Source of the DNA: an uncultured Collinsella sp.
GTDB taxonomy: Bacteria; Actinomycetota; Coriobacteriia; Coriobacteriales; Coriobacteriaceae
Length of the DNA stretch: 64,000 nucleotides
Reading direction: 5' to 3'
Assembly: GCA_900541065.1 (NCBI GenBank)
Contig: UQIE01000004.1
Location: 71,307 to 135,306 of the forward strand
The notes below the pieces were generated by a model that ran no database searches, was not told the DNA's origin, and worked only from the letters and a program-made list of their open reading frames with translations. The translations under genes were made by a program, and so were the position numbers. This document shows positions 51,569 through 60,597 of the stretch, in pieces. The stretch's first letter is position 1, and each line of letters begins with the position of its first letter.

Positions 51569-51605
51569 CGCAAAGAACGTCAATGTATCGACGAGAGGAT
51601 ATTCC

Positions 51606-52544
51606 ATGACTACCGATCAGCCGATTGATGTTGCGATTATCGGTGGAGGCCCCGCGGGCTATGCTGCCGCCATTTACGCTGCGCGTGCCAACCTGACGAC
51701 GACCGTGATTGAGCAGGGCATGTCGGGCGGACAGATCGCCACGACCAATGAAGTCGAGAACTATCCGGGCATTCCGCTCTTGAGTGGCGCCGAACTCGGC
51801 GAGCGTTTTCAGCAACATGCAGAGGGACTGGGAGCGCAGGTTACATGGAGCATGGTTACGGGTATCGATTACGATGCCGATGCAGCGCTGTTTACGGTGC
51901 ATCACGATATGGACGATACGCTGGCCTCGAGCGTTATCGCTTGTATGGGTGCCACGCCGCGATCTGCTGGTTTCGCTGGCGAGGATACGTATCGCGGTCG
52001 TGGCGTTTCGTATTGCGCGACGTGTGACGGCATGTTCTTCCGTGGCAAGCAGGTTTTTGTCATTGGCGGCGGCAATGCTGCCTGTGAGGAAGCCCTGTTC
52101 TTGTCAGAAATCGCCAGCAGCGTGACCATCGTCTTGCGTCGCGATCAGTTCCGTGCGCCTGATGGTGTTGTTCAGAAGGTGCTCGAAAAGGACAATATTA
52201 CAGTTAGGTACCAAACTAGTATTGTGGAGCTCTCGGGCGAAGCCATGCCAACGACGATCACCTTTAAGGACAATGCATCCGGTGAGACTCATACCGAGTC
52301 ATTTGAGCCCGGCTCGTTTGGCATCTTTGTCTTTACCGGGACGCAACCCCATACCGAGCTTGTTGAGCATCTAGTCGATCTGGCGCCTGATGGCGGCATT
52401 CTGACTGATGAATCCATGGCGACCCGCACGCCAGGGTTATTTGCCGCTGGCGATATCCGTTCCAAGCGCTTACGTCAGGTTGTGACCGCCGTTTCTGACG
52501 GAGCCATAGCAGCAACTAGCGCATACGCGTTTCTCCGCGGATAA
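51606..52544 (+). CDS. trxB: Thioredoxin reductase
   Basis: This FAD/NADPH enzyme reduces thioredoxin. The FAD-binding GGGPAGYAAA is near the N-terminus, the redox-active CATC near residue 138, and the NADP site GGGNAACEEA follows. At 312 residues it is the low-molecular-weight bacterial type. The ATG at 51606 follows GAGAGGA. No thioredoxin gene is adjacent. A strong hairpin terminator follows. Confidence 0.93.
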   Translation: MTTDQPIDVAIIGGGPAGYAAAIYAARANLTTTVIEQGMSGGQIATTNEVENYPGIPLLSGAELGERFQQHAEGLGAQVTWSMVTGIDYDADAALFTVHHDMDDTLASSVIACMGATPRSAGFAGEDTYRGRGVSYCATCDGMFFRGKQVFVIGGGNAACEEALFLSEIASSVTIVLRRDQFRAPDGVVQKVLEKDNITVRYQTSIVELSGEAMPTTITFKDNASGETHTESFEPGSFGIFVFTGTQPHTELVEHLVDLAPDGGILTDESMATRTPGLFAAGDIRSKRLRQVVTAVSDGAIAATSAYAFLRG

Positions 52545-52580
52545 GTACGATAATATATCTTATGTAAAGTTGCTATCTTT

Positions 52581-52630
52581 AAACAAAGTGGTTGGACGGT
52601 GCATCAATGTGCTGTCCAACCACTTTGTTT
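52581..52630 (+). terminator. 17-bp hairpin terminator after trxB
   Basis: The arms 52581-52597 (AAACAAAGTGGTTGGAC) and 52614-52630 are fully complementary. The stem itself ends in TTTGTTT on the plus strand and begins with AAACAAA, so it could work in either direction. Confidence 0.8.
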
Positions 52631-52697
52631 AGCGGCTATGTGGTATGCAAAACTAGATAACCTAGAATACAATATAGAAAACGAACGGAGGCCTCTT

Positions 52698-53309
52698 ATG
52701 AACCACGTTAAACATGTTATCCCGATGTCCGATACATCGGTCAGCATTAAACCGGAGGATATTCAGCCGACGGTGCTGCCGGATGCATTTATTCAGTCCG
52801 ATATGGTGGGTAAACTCAACGCGTTGAGCCTGCCACGCTATGACCAGCTGCCCAACGTAACGCTCTATCGCGATCAGGTTATTGAATATGTTGCGCTGTG
52901 GATGGAGCCGCTTTCGATTTGCGTAGAGCAGCCCGTTATCACGCCATCGATGATCAATAACTACGTGAAGGTTGGTCTCGTTCCCGCGCCGGTTAAAAAG
53001 CAGTATGGCCGTGAGCAGATTGCGCGTCTCATAGCCATTTGTATCTTTAAGCAGGTGCTGCCCATCGCTGCGGTTCAGGCGCTCTTTAATATTCAGCGCT
53101 TGAGCTACGACGCTCCGACCGCCTTTGATTATGTTGTCGATCAGCTCGAGGCATCGATTCGTGCGGCGTTTTCCGTCGAGCAGACTCCCGTGCCCGATAC
53201 CGCACGTCAGGTTACGCGCGAGTCGCTGCTCGTGCGCAGTGCGGTATCGTCCTTCGTTTCGAAGGCATACCTGATGAGCTACCTAAAGTTCAATGGGTTT
53301 AATAGTTAA
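52698..53309 (+). CDS. DUF1836 domain protein (MerR-like HTH)
   Basis: The 203-residue protein contains a MerR-like winged helix in the middle (TPSMINNYVKVGLVPAPVKK then YGREQIARL), the signature of DUF1836. No effector domain is recognised. It is probably a DNA-binding regulator of unknown target. The ATG at 52698 follows CGGAGG. It is flanked by two strong terminators and therefore monocistronic. Confidence 0.8.
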   Translation: MNHVKHVIPMSDTSVSIKPEDIQPTVLPDAFIQSDMVGKLNALSLPRYDQLPNVTLYRDQVIEYVALWMEPLSICVEQPVITPSMINNYVKVGLVPAPVKKQYGREQIARLIAICIFKQVLPIAAVQALFNIQRLSYDAPTAFDYVVDQLEASIRAAFSVEQTPVPDTARQVTRESLLVRSAVSSFVSKAYLMSYLKFNGFNS

Positions 53310-53321
53310 CCTAGGTATAAA

Positions 53322-53362
53322 ACGGGCGGGATAAGGGGCCACTGGCCCCTTATCCCGCCCGT
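53322..53362. terminator. 20-bp perfect palindrome between convergent genes
   Basis: The arms 53322-53341 and 53343-53362 are fully complementary with a single-base centre. It lies between the ends of the DUF1836 gene and the convergent DegV gene and probably works as a bidirectional terminator. Confidence 0.75.
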
Positions 53363-53381
53363 GCGTTTGTCTAGTTGGACA

Positions 53382-54248
53382 TTATCGGCCCGAAGCTACG
53401 CCCATGCCGTAACCGATGATGAGACCGTGCATCTCGGCGTAATAGGAATCTAGCCCGTTACAGGGCATGATGATAGTCTTGGAGCCTGGCCAGTGCTCCA
53501 CAATGCGGTCGGCAAGCGCCTGGGCTCCAGCTTCGTTCTCGACGTGGTCGATAACGACCTCGCCGCCGGTAAAGCCTTCGGCCTCCATGGTGTCGACAAT
53601 CTTGGTGAGCATTTTCTTTTCGCCGCGGGTGTGCCCAACGAGTTCAATTTTACCCGCTTCGCTCGCCGTGCCCAAAATGCGGATATTGAGCTTGTTAGCA
53701 ATAACGCCGGCCGCCTTAGGGATACGTCCGGCCTTCGCAAGGTTTTCGTAATTGCACAAACTAAAGAGAATCTTGCTGTTCTGCTCCAAGCTATCGAAGT
53801 AGGCACAGGCGTCCTCAAAGGAGGTGTCCGGGTTGCTTGCAAGATAGCGGTCGAACAGTAGGAAGATCAGATCCATTTTGCCACCTGCGGCTCGCGAGTT
53901 AACTAAATGAATCTGACGGTTGGGCTCCTCGGCAAGTACCATGTCACGTGCGGTGGCCGCGGCATTGTAGCTTCCCGATACGCCCTCGGAGATGGGCATG
54001 CAGATCGTTTTGTCGGCAAGCTTAAAAAGCTCAGCCCACTCGCCCACACTCGGACAGGCGCTCGAAGAAGCGCTCGACTCCGCCTGCACGGCGCAATTGA
54101 GCTCGTGAACATCGAGCGAGAGGTCGTCGACAAATTCGCGCTCCCCCACTCGGATCTTAAGGGGTGCAAATGCAAAGGTGGTATAAGGTGCGGTTGGCTG
54201 CCAATCGCGAAGATTGCAGCTCGAATCGGAGATGAGTGCCCAGCTCAT
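53382..54248 (-). CDS. DegV family fatty-acid-binding protein
   Basis: The 288-residue protein begins SWALISDSSCNL, a DegV N-terminus, with PSVGEWAELF and the ligand segment PISEGVSGSYNAA. DegV proteins (FakB) hold a fatty acid for phosphorylation by the FakA kinase. No fakA is seen nearby, so the partner would be elsewhere. The ATG on the minus strand has AAAGGACCC upstream. Lipid specificity cannot be inferred. Confidence 0.88.
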   Translation of the reverse strand: MSWALISDSSCNLRDWQPTAPYTTFAFAPLKIRVGEREFVDDLSLDVHELNCAVQAESSASSSACPSVGEWAELFKLADKTICMPISEGVSGSYNAAATARDMVLAEEPNRQIHLVNSRAAGGKMDLIFLLFDRYLASNPDTSFEDACAYFDSLEQNSKILFSLCNYENLAKAGRIPKAAGVIANKLNIRILGTASEAGKIELVGHTRGEKKMLTKIVDTMEAEGFTGGEVVIDHVENEAGAQALADRIVEHWPGSKTIIMPCNGLDSYYAEMHGLIIGYGMGVASGR

Positions 54249-54304
54249 TGAGGGTCCTTTCTAATTGTTCCCCAACAATTATAGCCATCTTTTAGATTGA
54301 TTGG

Positions 54305-54337
54305 ACGGCTATCTAGTTTTGAATACTAGATAGCCGT
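54305..54337. terminator. 13-bp hairpin upstream of the DegV gene
   Basis: ACGGCTATCTAGT (54305-54317) and its complement (54325-54337) form a perfect stem with a 7-base loop. It lies between two minus-strand genes; there is no strong T-run, so it may be a second terminator or a regulatory element for the DegV gene. Confidence 0.45.
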
Positions 54338-54363
54338 ACTGATCTTATGACAAACGGTAGGGC

Positions 54364-54403
54364 AAAAAGAATGGGCCTCGTGACTCAAGATCGCGAGGCC
54401 CAT
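54364..54403 (-). terminator. Terminator of the NlpC/P60 gene
   Basis: On the minus strand, the 10-bp stem ATGGGCCTCG/CGAGGCCCAT (54371-54380 with 54394-54403) is followed by TTCTTTTT. Confidence 0.85.
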
Positions 54404-54425
54404 GTTCGTTCGCTGTAGTAATAAA

Positions 54426-55547
54426 TTAGTAGCGTACGAAGATGTAGTTGTTGTTCATACCGGCTGCGACGGAGCTGATGATGACGCCCGTTTTGTAGTC
54501 GGAAGCATGGATCATCTGGCCGTTACCAATGTAGATGCCGGTGTGGTAAGAGTTAACAACGACGTCGCCAGGCTGGGGATCGGATACACGGGTCCAGCCC
54601 ATGAAGGTACCTGTCGTGCCAAGGCGGCAATAACGTCCGGTGAGGCAATAGCTTACAAAACCGGAGCAGTCAAAGCTGTTCGGTCCAATGCCGCCCCAAG
54701 AGTAAGCGTATCCGAGCTTGCTGTAGGCGCGCGAAACAACGGTACCGCCGTCAACGGACTGGCTCGGTGCGGAAGGCGTCGGAGCCGGAGCGGGCGTCAC
54801 GGGCTGCGGTGTGGGGGCAGGAGCGGGCGCAGGCGCAGGCGTGTTGCCGCCGCCGTTGTTGGTCGTACCGCCACCATTGTTGGTGTTCTCGGTCGTACCG
54901 GCGGTGTCGTTGCTCACCGTGGCCTTTTCGGCAGTGCTGGCGTTGATACCGGCCTGCAGCGCGGCGTTGGCCTCGGCCTCGGCGGCAAGCTCGGCCTGCA
55001 GCTGTGAATCCAGGGAGTTCACGACATTCTGGGCCTCAGCCTGCTGGGCATTGAGCTCGTCGACCTTCTTCTGCGTCGCGGCGACGTTCTTCTCCTGCTC
55101 GGTCTGCTTATCGGTGAGCTGCTGCTTAAGGTCCTTGACCTCCTGAATGGTCTGGGCCTGCTTGTCGGAAACCTTGCCGTAGTAGAACAGACGGTTGAGC
55201 ATGTCGCCCAGATCGTCGACGCCCGTCAGGACCTGAAGGAGACTCAGACCGCCGGTCTTGTACTCACCGGCAACATAGCTCGAAAGCTTTGCCTGACCCT
55301 CCGCAATCTCTTGCTGCTTTTGCGTGATCTCGCCTGCAGTCTGATCAAGCTCCTGCGTCTGTGCGGAGAGTTCTTCATGAATTTGCTGGGTTTGGGTGCC
55401 AATCTGCTCGAGCTTGGTACGGGCAGCGGCAAGGTCGGATGCGGTATCGGCGTAGGCCGGAGCCACGAGGCCCAGGCCCAAAACACAAGCGAGGGTTGCC
55501 GTAGCAGCGCAGCGAGCCATGTTTCTGTGCGTGTTTGCTGTGCGCAT
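54426..55547 (-). CDS. Secreted NlpC/P60 peptidoglycan hydrolase with coiled-coil domain
   Basis: The 373-residue precursor has a signal peptide ending near AYADT (residue 33). A long coiled coil follows (about 35-215, rich in Gln, Lys and Glu), then an Asn/Gly and Pro/Ala linker and a C-terminal NlpC/P60 endopeptidase with Cys294 in FDCSGF, His335 in YHTGIY and His347. The layout resembles mycobacterial RipA and Bacillus CwlO-type enzymes, which cut stem peptides during growth and division and whose coiled coils are often regulated by FtsEX. The start follows AAAGGAAG. Confidence 0.9.
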   Translation of the reverse strand: MRTANTHRNMARCAATATLACVLGLGLVAPAYADTASDLAAARTKLEQIGTQTQQIHEELSAQTQELDQTAGEITQKQQEIAEGQAKLSSYVAGEYKTGGLSLLQVLTGVDDLGDMLNRLFYYGKVSDKQAQTIQEVKDLKQQLTDKQTEQEKNVAATQKKVDELNAQQAEAQNVVNSLDSQLQAELAAEAEANAALQAGINASTAEKATVSNDTAGTTENTNNGGGTTNNGGGNTPAPAPAPAPTPQPVTPAPAPTPSAPSQSVDGGTVVSRAYSKLGYAYSWGGIGPNSFDCSGFVSYCLTGRYCRLGTTGTFMGWTRVSDPQPGDVVVNSYHTGIYIGNGQMIHASDYKTGVIISSVAAGMNNNYIFVRY

Positions 55548-55579
55548 GTAGCTTCCTTTCCGGTATCTAAGGGTAGCGG

Positions 55580-56110
55580 CTAGTCCACCGTTACCAGGCT
55601 AAAGAGTTCAACGTCCTCGTTAGAAGGCGTGAGCTTCTTGCGCGGGTTGAGAAACGCAAGCTCAAGGATACAACCGTAGCCCACAAGCTTTGCGCCCATA
55701 TCTCGCACCAGTTTACCTGTTGCCTCGACGGTTCCGCCCGTCGCGACCAAGTCGTCCAGAATCAACACGGTATCTTTAGAGCTGATAGCGTCGGCGTGGA
55801 TCTCGATAGAATCCGTTCCATACTCGAGTTCGTAGCTCTCGCTTACCGTCTTGCGCGGCAGTTTGCCCGGCTTACGTGCGGGAACAAAGCCGGCGCCCAG
55901 GGCGACGGCCACGGGTACGCCCACCATAAAGCCGCGGGCCTCGGGGCCGACGACCTTGGTAATGCCCATGCCAGCAAAATGCTCGGCCAGGGCATTCACC
56001 ATGGCCTTCAGAGCCTCGGGATTGCCAAAGAGCGGCGTGATGTCCTTAAATACGACTCCGGGTTCGGGATAGTCGGGAATATCGACGATATGAGATTCGA
56101 AGTCATACAT
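55580..56110 (-). CDS. apt: Adenine phosphoribosyltransferase
   Basis: Apt salvages adenine to AMP with PRPP. The PRPP loop VLILDDLVATGGT is in the C-terminal half, and the N-terminal DIPDYPEPGVVFKDITPLF segment is diagnostic. I place the start at 56110 (MYDFESH) because AAAGGT lies at the right distance; an ATG at 56125 is in frame and also possible. The gene is grouped with the MerR/FHA regulators but has no obvious functional link to them. Confidence 0.93.
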   Translation of the reverse strand: MYDFESHIVDIPDYPEPGVVFKDITPLFGNPEALKAMVNALAEHFAGMGITKVVGPEARGFMVGVPVAVALGAGFVPARKPGKLPRKTVSESYELEYGTDSIEIHADAISSKDTVLILDDLVATGGTVEATGKLVRDMGAKLVGYGCILELAFLNPRKKLTPSNEDVELFSLVTVD

Positions 56111-56146
56111 GGCGTGACCTTTCATGGATTGCCGGGTAGACGGCGG

Positions 56147-57031
56147 TTATTTACCCGCGTTAGCAGACGAGCTATGCGAGGGGACGACGACCTTGGACGG
56201 CTGCACGAGCGACTCGTCATGCGCGGTAACCGCGGGAACACTTGCCCCATCGCTTTTAGCCTTGGTGGACTCGGAACGCGCGATCTCCTCATCGAGAGCA
56301 TCGATGTCAGCGTCCTCGACCACGGCGTTGAGCGACTCAAAGACACGATTCTTAAGGAGCGCGGTGTGCACACCCTCGGTGAGGTCATGCAACTTTTTAA
56401 AAGCGCGCTCGAGCTTGGCGTCGCGCTCGTCATCGGAGGTATCCATGCCGAGCATACTCACGAGAACCTGCTCAAACATCGAAGACTCGCGGTTTGCCGA
56501 CGATACGTACTGACGCAGGTTGCGCGGCTCAATGTGGAAGCGCGACAGCTCCGAGCAGTAACGGATAATCGGGAAATCTCGGCCATCGACGAGCTCTCGG
56601 TTCTGCGGGCTCTTGATGATGCGGATAAGATCGTTCTCGGCAAGGGAGCGGATAAACGAGATCTCGACGCCGAGCATATCGGGAATGGTCTCGATGGGAT
56701 GCAGCTTTTGCTTGGTCTCCTTGGGTTCCGTCTTAAGCGGAACATCGGACAAAAGACCCACCTCGTAAGCCAAAGTGGACAGGTCCGTTGCGTTTTCCAA
56801 GCGTTGCTTAATGACGTTGAGCGGCATGTAGCGGGTCTTCTGCAGGTGCAGGATGACCTCGAGACGGTCAACGTCTTCCTTGGAGTACTGACGATACCCC
56901 TTAGGCGTGCGATGAGGGGTGATGAGCCCCTCATCTTCTAGAAATCTAATTTTTGAGTTTGAAAGATCGGGGTATGCGCCTCGAAGAAGGTTGACGACTT
57001 GGCCGATACTCAGATAGTTGCGTTCGGCCAT
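56147..57031 (-). CDS. MerR family regulator, FtsR-like
   Basis: The 294-residue protein has an N-terminal MerR winged helix (LSIGQVVNLLRGAYPDLSNSKIRF...GYRQYSKEDVDRLEVI) and a C-terminal region without a metal or drug motif. MerR-like regulators next to the FHA protein GarA occur throughout actinobacteria; one (FtsR of Corynebacterium) activates ftsZ. The call is based on that context and on the N-terminal half. The tail from residue 230 is acidic and disordered. It lies 3 bases after the FHA gene. Confidence 0.75.
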   Translation of the reverse strand: MAERNYLSIGQVVNLLRGAYPDLSNSKIRFLEDEGLITPHRTPKGYRQYSKEDVDRLEVILHLQKTRYMPLNVIKQRLENATDLSTLAYEVGLLSDVPLKTEPKETKQKLHPIETIPDMLGVEISFIRSLAENDLIRIIKSPQNRELVDGRDFPIIRYCSELSRFHIEPRNLRQYVSSANRESSMFEQVLVSMLGMDTSDDERDAKLERAFKKLHDLTEGVHTALLKNRVFESLNAVVEDADIDALDEEIARSESTKAKSDGASVPAVTAHDESLVQPSKVVVPSHSSSANAGK

Positions 57032-57034
57032 TAC

Positions 57035-57469
57035 CTACTCACCGGTTTCGATGCGCTCCGGCGTGCTCTCGTGGTAGATGAGCGTGAACGTACCGATCTG
57101 AACGGAAGAGCCGTCGTGCAGCGGAGCACCGTTGACGATGGCGCCGTCGACCCAGGTGCCGTTGAGCGAGCCCAGATCCTCAATACGGGCGCCCAGGCCC
57201 TCACGAATAATGCGTGCGTGGCTGCGCGAGACCGTCATGTCGTTGAGGAAGATGCCGTTCGCGGGATCGCGGCCGATGGTGGTCACGTCGTCCTCGAGCT
57301 CAAAGGCGGCTCCGGTCTGCGGGCCCTTGACGATGGACAGAACCGGAGCGGTGATGTGCACGTTGGCCATAAGGTCGGGAACAGTGACATCGCTCGAAGG
57401 AACGCGGAAAACGCAGGTAGCGTCCGCAGTCTTATCGTTCTGAGGCATATTGTTAACCTTGTTGTCCAT
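57035..57469 (-). CDS. FHA domain protein, GarA-like
   Basis: The 144-residue protein has a short N-terminal tail (ATCVFR at about 18-23) and one FHA domain with GRDPANGIFL, SRSHARII and LGSLNGTWVDG. In GarA the tail carries ETTSVFR, the site phosphorylated by PknB and PknG, which switches GarA off as a regulator of 2-oxoglutarate metabolism. The similar TxVFR here (DATCVFR) suggests the same switch, with one Thr instead of two. The following FtsR-like gene matches the actinobacterial arrangement. Confidence 0.85.
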   Translation of the reverse strand: MDNKVNNMPQNDKTADATCVFRVPSSDVTVPDLMANVHITAPVLSIVKGPQTGAAFELEDDVTTIGRDPANGIFLNDMTVSRSHARIIREGLGARIEDLGSLNGTWVDGAIVNGAPLHDGSSVQIGTFTLIYHESTPERIETGE

Positions 57470-57534
57470 GACAACCCCTATCTAACGCGGCCACGCCGCA
57501 AAGAATGAACCGTACGTAATCATACCCCAATGAA

Positions 57535-58239
57535 TCAGTCTTCGATTTCGGGGTTGAGAAAGTCGGTGTCCTCGTCCTCGGGATGCGCGATGGCCTGTTT
57601 AATGGCCGCCCCTCCCTTAATGGAATAGATGACAGCGGTGAGCATGGAGAAGATCACGCCGCCGTACACAAAGAAGATGCCGAGGGGCACCGAGCTGCCG
57701 TTGAGGCCCGGGAATGCCGTGAACGTGGCGGGCAGCAGATGCCAGCCGTCCACGACGGGAAAGCCCAGCAGCATGAGCGAGAAGCCGGTCATGAGCAGTG
57801 CCGTGGCAATTTTCCCGGGAAAGACGACGTCGATGGGGCAACGGTGGTAGTGGCGTACGATGAGCGATCCGATCCCTAAGTAAACATCGCGACCGATAAT
57901 AAGTATGCAGACCCAGATGGGCAACTCGCCGCGGACCACGAGACCCAGCACGCCGGTAAACAGCAGCGCGCGGTCGCAGATGGGATCCATAACCTTGCCG
58001 AGCCACGAGACCGTTTTGGTCATGCGGGCAATCTGACCGTCCATCCAGTCGGTGGAGGCCGCGATGGCATAGATGACAATGGCGACCACACGGTTGTTGT
58101 CCGTCACGAACAGGTACAAAAAGACGAGCGTGAGGACCAGGCGCGTAAAGGTAATAAAATTGGAGATCGTGAAGATCTTATTCGACGGGTAATCGGAAGT
58201 GCCGATAAGCTCCTTTTTGATCTTCTTCTTGATGCCCAC
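57535..58239 (-). CDS. CDP-alcohol phosphatidyltransferase family membrane protein
   Basis: The 234-residue protein has the family signature in DWMDGQIAR followed by WLGKVMDPICDR, and about five membrane helices. It is more diverged than the PgsA at 36684 and has an acidic C-terminus. It could make phosphatidylglycerol phosphate, cardiolipin or phosphatidylinositol phosphate; the headgroup cannot be read. The ATG lies behind GGGGGAGTCC on the minus strand. Confidence 0.82.
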   Translation of the reverse strand: MGIKKKIKKELIGTSDYPSNKIFTISNFITFTRLVLTLVFLYLFVTDNNRVVAIVIYAIAASTDWMDGQIARMTKTVSWLGKVMDPICDRALLFTGVLGLVVRGELPIWVCILIIGRDVYLGIGSLIVRHYHRCPIDVVFPGKIATALLMTGFSLMLLGFPVVDGWHLLPATFTAFPGLNGSSVPLGIFFVYGGVIFSMLTAVIYSIKGGAAIKQAIAHPEDEDTDFLNPEIED

Positions 58240-58445
58240 AGGACTCCCCCGCTGGTAAACGACAAGACTTTCGATACTATACCCGTTCTAGCGATGTCTA
58301 TCCAGCGTAAGCATAGAGAGTCCAGACATGTGGAGGGTGGTATCGGGCGGGATGTCATTCGATTTTGTGTACATCAGCCTCCAAAAATGACATTTTATGT
58401 CTGACGTTGAACGAAGCTGGTTGATAACAAGCAGGTGGAATAAAC

Positions 58446-58607
58446 ATGGAGCCCGACACCTCTCGCGCAATCGACGCGCGGCAAGGGTCTGGCCCATCTC
58501 ATATGTTGCCAACGCTAACGGTGAACCTGAGCGCCCGGGCACATTCTTTGTTGGCTGAAACCGGCATAGCAACTAGCGGAAGGCATCATCGAAGGAGTGC
58601 GCTGTAA
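58446..58607 (+). CDS. Possible small protein of 53 residues
   Basis: An ATG preceded by AGGTGGA (10 bases spacing) opens a frame of 53 codons starting MEPDTSRAIDARQGSG and ending with a basic RHHRRSAL tail. It has no cysteine, no membrane segment and no recognised family. It is in the same orientation as, and 170 bases before, the ABC fusion gene. It may be spurious. Confidence 0.2.
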   Translation: MEPDTSRAIDARQGSGPSHMLPTLTVNLSARAHSLLAETGIATSGRHHRRSAL

Positions 58608-58656
58608 AGCACCCGTCTCCTTAACTGTTAGAAATGCGAGTTAATAATCTATGTGG

Positions 58657-58684
58657 TCGATATGCCGTTAAACCCGCATATCGA
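58657..58684. promoter_or_regulatory. Inverted repeat upstream of the ABC fusion gene
   Basis: TCGATATGC (58657-58665) and GCATATCGA (58676-58684) form a perfect 9-bp dyad with a 10-base spacer, about 100 bases before the start codon. It has operator form; no regulator gene is adjacent. Confidence 0.45.
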
Positions 58685-58781
58685 TACCGTTCAGCCATTC
58701 GCCTCGCCCCCATCGCACGCATCTTCATTCGGTCTGTCATTATTAATCTAACGATGCTTTGGGAAATGCAGGTGCTTCTGA

Positions 58782-60596
58782 ATGTACTGTCGACTTCTTC
58801 TCAAACTAATCCTAAGAGACAGGGCCGTATGGATTTCCACGCTCGTTCTTGCTGCAGCCTTTTCCGTCCCCATTGCGTTCAATTCACCCATCTACGGCCC
58901 CTTCTTTATGAAGCAGGGCATGCAGGGCTTTGTCGACGCATTCAATACGCGCGCGCCCCAGGCCAGCGGCACAGACCTATCGCCAGAGCAGCAAGATGAC
59001 GCTGAGCTTGCAAGATACGCGAACGCCGCCCTCGCCGCTCAAACCGACGCCGCCTTTCTCGATTCTGCCGAGAGCTACTACGCGCTCATGGACGAGGGCT
59101 TCCAATCCGGGTCCATCGTGGGGGACCAGGAGACCAATGACGCAGAGCTCGCATATTGCCGCGCTCTGAGCAGCTCCGGCATCGCGGATATCCCGGCCTC
59201 CGCAAACGACCTGCCGTTCCTCTCCTTCCTGCCCTACGCCATTGCCCAGGCGCCGTCCTTCCTTCCCTTCATCCCCTTCCTTCTCTCGTCGATACTCGTG
59301 CTCGGCGCCACAAGGCCCGGGACCCTGGCGGCAAAGGCGCCCGTGCCCAAATTCCGGCGCCTTATCCAAACCGTGTTTTCGATAATTGGCGCGGGGACCG
59401 CGATGCTCCTCGCCGGCCTTGCGCCCGGGAGTATTTACGCCTTGGCCCTAAACGGCTTCGGGCAGATCGGGTACCCGATCGCCTTCTTCCATAACGGCGC
59501 GCTCACTACCACGACCGCGGGAAACGTCTTCACGACCATACTTCTCGCGCTGCTCGCGGGCGGAACCTTGATATCCGTTTGCTCCGCCGTCCTATCGACC
59601 GCAACGAGGCGCGTCCTCGCGGGCCCCCTTACCTCCGCGCTGCTTGTCGCGGCCCCGGCATTCCCGTTACTGTCCGATTCGGCACTGGGGCATAACGCCG
59701 CGCTCGAGCTCCTGCCGCTGGCCGTGTTCTCGCCTATCGAGGCAACGGGTTACGTAGGATGCTTCCCGACAGAATTCATTGGCTCCGGTTCGGGCGGCGC
59801 ATCGATGCTTGCCGTGGCCCTGGCATACGTCGCGGTCCTTTTCGCGGTCGGCGCCGTTGCGGCACGTTCGCCCAAACAGGCTGGACCCGCTAAAAAGCAC
59901 CATGGGCTTGAGCTCCTGGACGTAAGCGTGGGATACGGGAGTACGACGATACTTTCGATCGGGTCGCTTTCCTTGGGCCCGGGAACGGCGGCGGGCCTCG
60001 TCGCTCCCAACGGCTCGGGGAAAACCACCCTTCTTGAAGCGCTGTCGGGCCAATTTCCCACCCGCATCCGCTCGGGAAGCCTGGCGGCAGACGGAATCTA
60101 CCAACGTCGATCAGCCGAATTCGCAGAACTCGTCTACCTGAGCTCTTCGGGCGGCGCGGATCTCTACCCCACGCTATCGGCCATCGAGCACCTCTCTTTC
60201 GTTAGGGAGGCGTGGAAATCGGCCGCCGACATCGACTCGCTCTGCAACTCCCTCGGAATCTCCCCATATCTCGACAAGCCGACCCGTAAACTCTCGACAG
60301 GAATGAAGCAGCAGGTAAAGCTTGCCATGGCGATAGCGACCGATTGCCCGTACCTCATCCTCGATGAACCGCTGAACGGCCTCGATCCGGGAAAACGGAA
60401 AACCTCCTGCGACGCGATGCGCAGCGAGGTGGCGCGGGGACGCAGCGTGCTCATCTCAAGCCATCTACTCGACGACCTGGCAGACCTCACCAACTCGTTC
60501 TACTTCATCGAGGCCGGCACGCTCGTGGAAAAGACCGAGTCGTCCTCGCAGACGCTCAAGCAGGAATACCTCGATACATACGAGGGAGGTGAATGA
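58782..60596 (+). CDS. ABC transporter with fused permease and ATPase domains
   Basis: The 604-residue protein has an N-terminal membrane part with about seven helices (first at 17-35, a large outside loop to about 145, the rest at 150-365) and a C-terminal ABC ATPase. The ATPase has Walker A APNGSGKTT near 410, signature LSTGMKQQ, Walker B YLILDEP and the H-loop SSHLLDD. Permease-before-ATPase in one chain is unusual for ABC-2-type systems, where these are normally separate. It resembles antimicrobial-peptide immunity exporters in layout. Substrate unknown. The next gene overlaps nothing but is only 1 base away. Confidence 0.75.
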   Translation: MYCRLLLKLILRDRAVWISTLVLAAAFSVPIAFNSPIYGPFFMKQGMQGFVDAFNTRAPQASGTDLSPEQQDDAELARYANAALAAQTDAAFLDSAESYYALMDEGFQSGSIVGDQETNDAELAYCRALSSSGIADIPASANDLPFLSFLPYAIAQAPSFLPFIPFLLSSILVLGATRPGTLAAKAPVPKFRRLIQTVFSIIGAGTAMLLAGLAPGSIYALALNGFGQIGYPIAFFHNGALTTTTAGNVFTTILLALLAGGTLISVCSAVLSTATRRVLAGPLTSALLVAAPAFPLLSDSALGHNAALELLPLAVFSPIEATGYVGCFPTEFIGSGSGGASMLAVALAYVAVLFAVGAVAARSPKQAGPAKKHHGLELLDVSVGYGSTTILSIGSLSLGPGTAAGLVAPNGSGKTTLLEALSGQFPTRIRSGSLAADGIYQRRSAEFAELVYLSSSGGADLYPTLSAIEHLSFVREAWKSAADIDSLCNSLGISPYLDKPTRKLSTGMKQQVKLAMAIATDCPYLILDEPLNGLDPGKRKTSCDAMRSEVARGRSVLISSHLLDDLADLTNSFYFIEAGTLVEKTESSSQTLKQEYLDTYEGGE

Positions 60597-60597
60597 C

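Larger units (their letters stand above)
58240..58781. other. Intergenic region with a possible small gene and an inverted repeat
   Basis: This 540-base region precedes the ABC fusion. It holds one inverted repeat (58657-58684) and one possible 53-codon gene (58446-58607). I see no tRNA, transposase or strong terminator. Base composition is less biased than in the housekeeping genes. Confidence 0.5.
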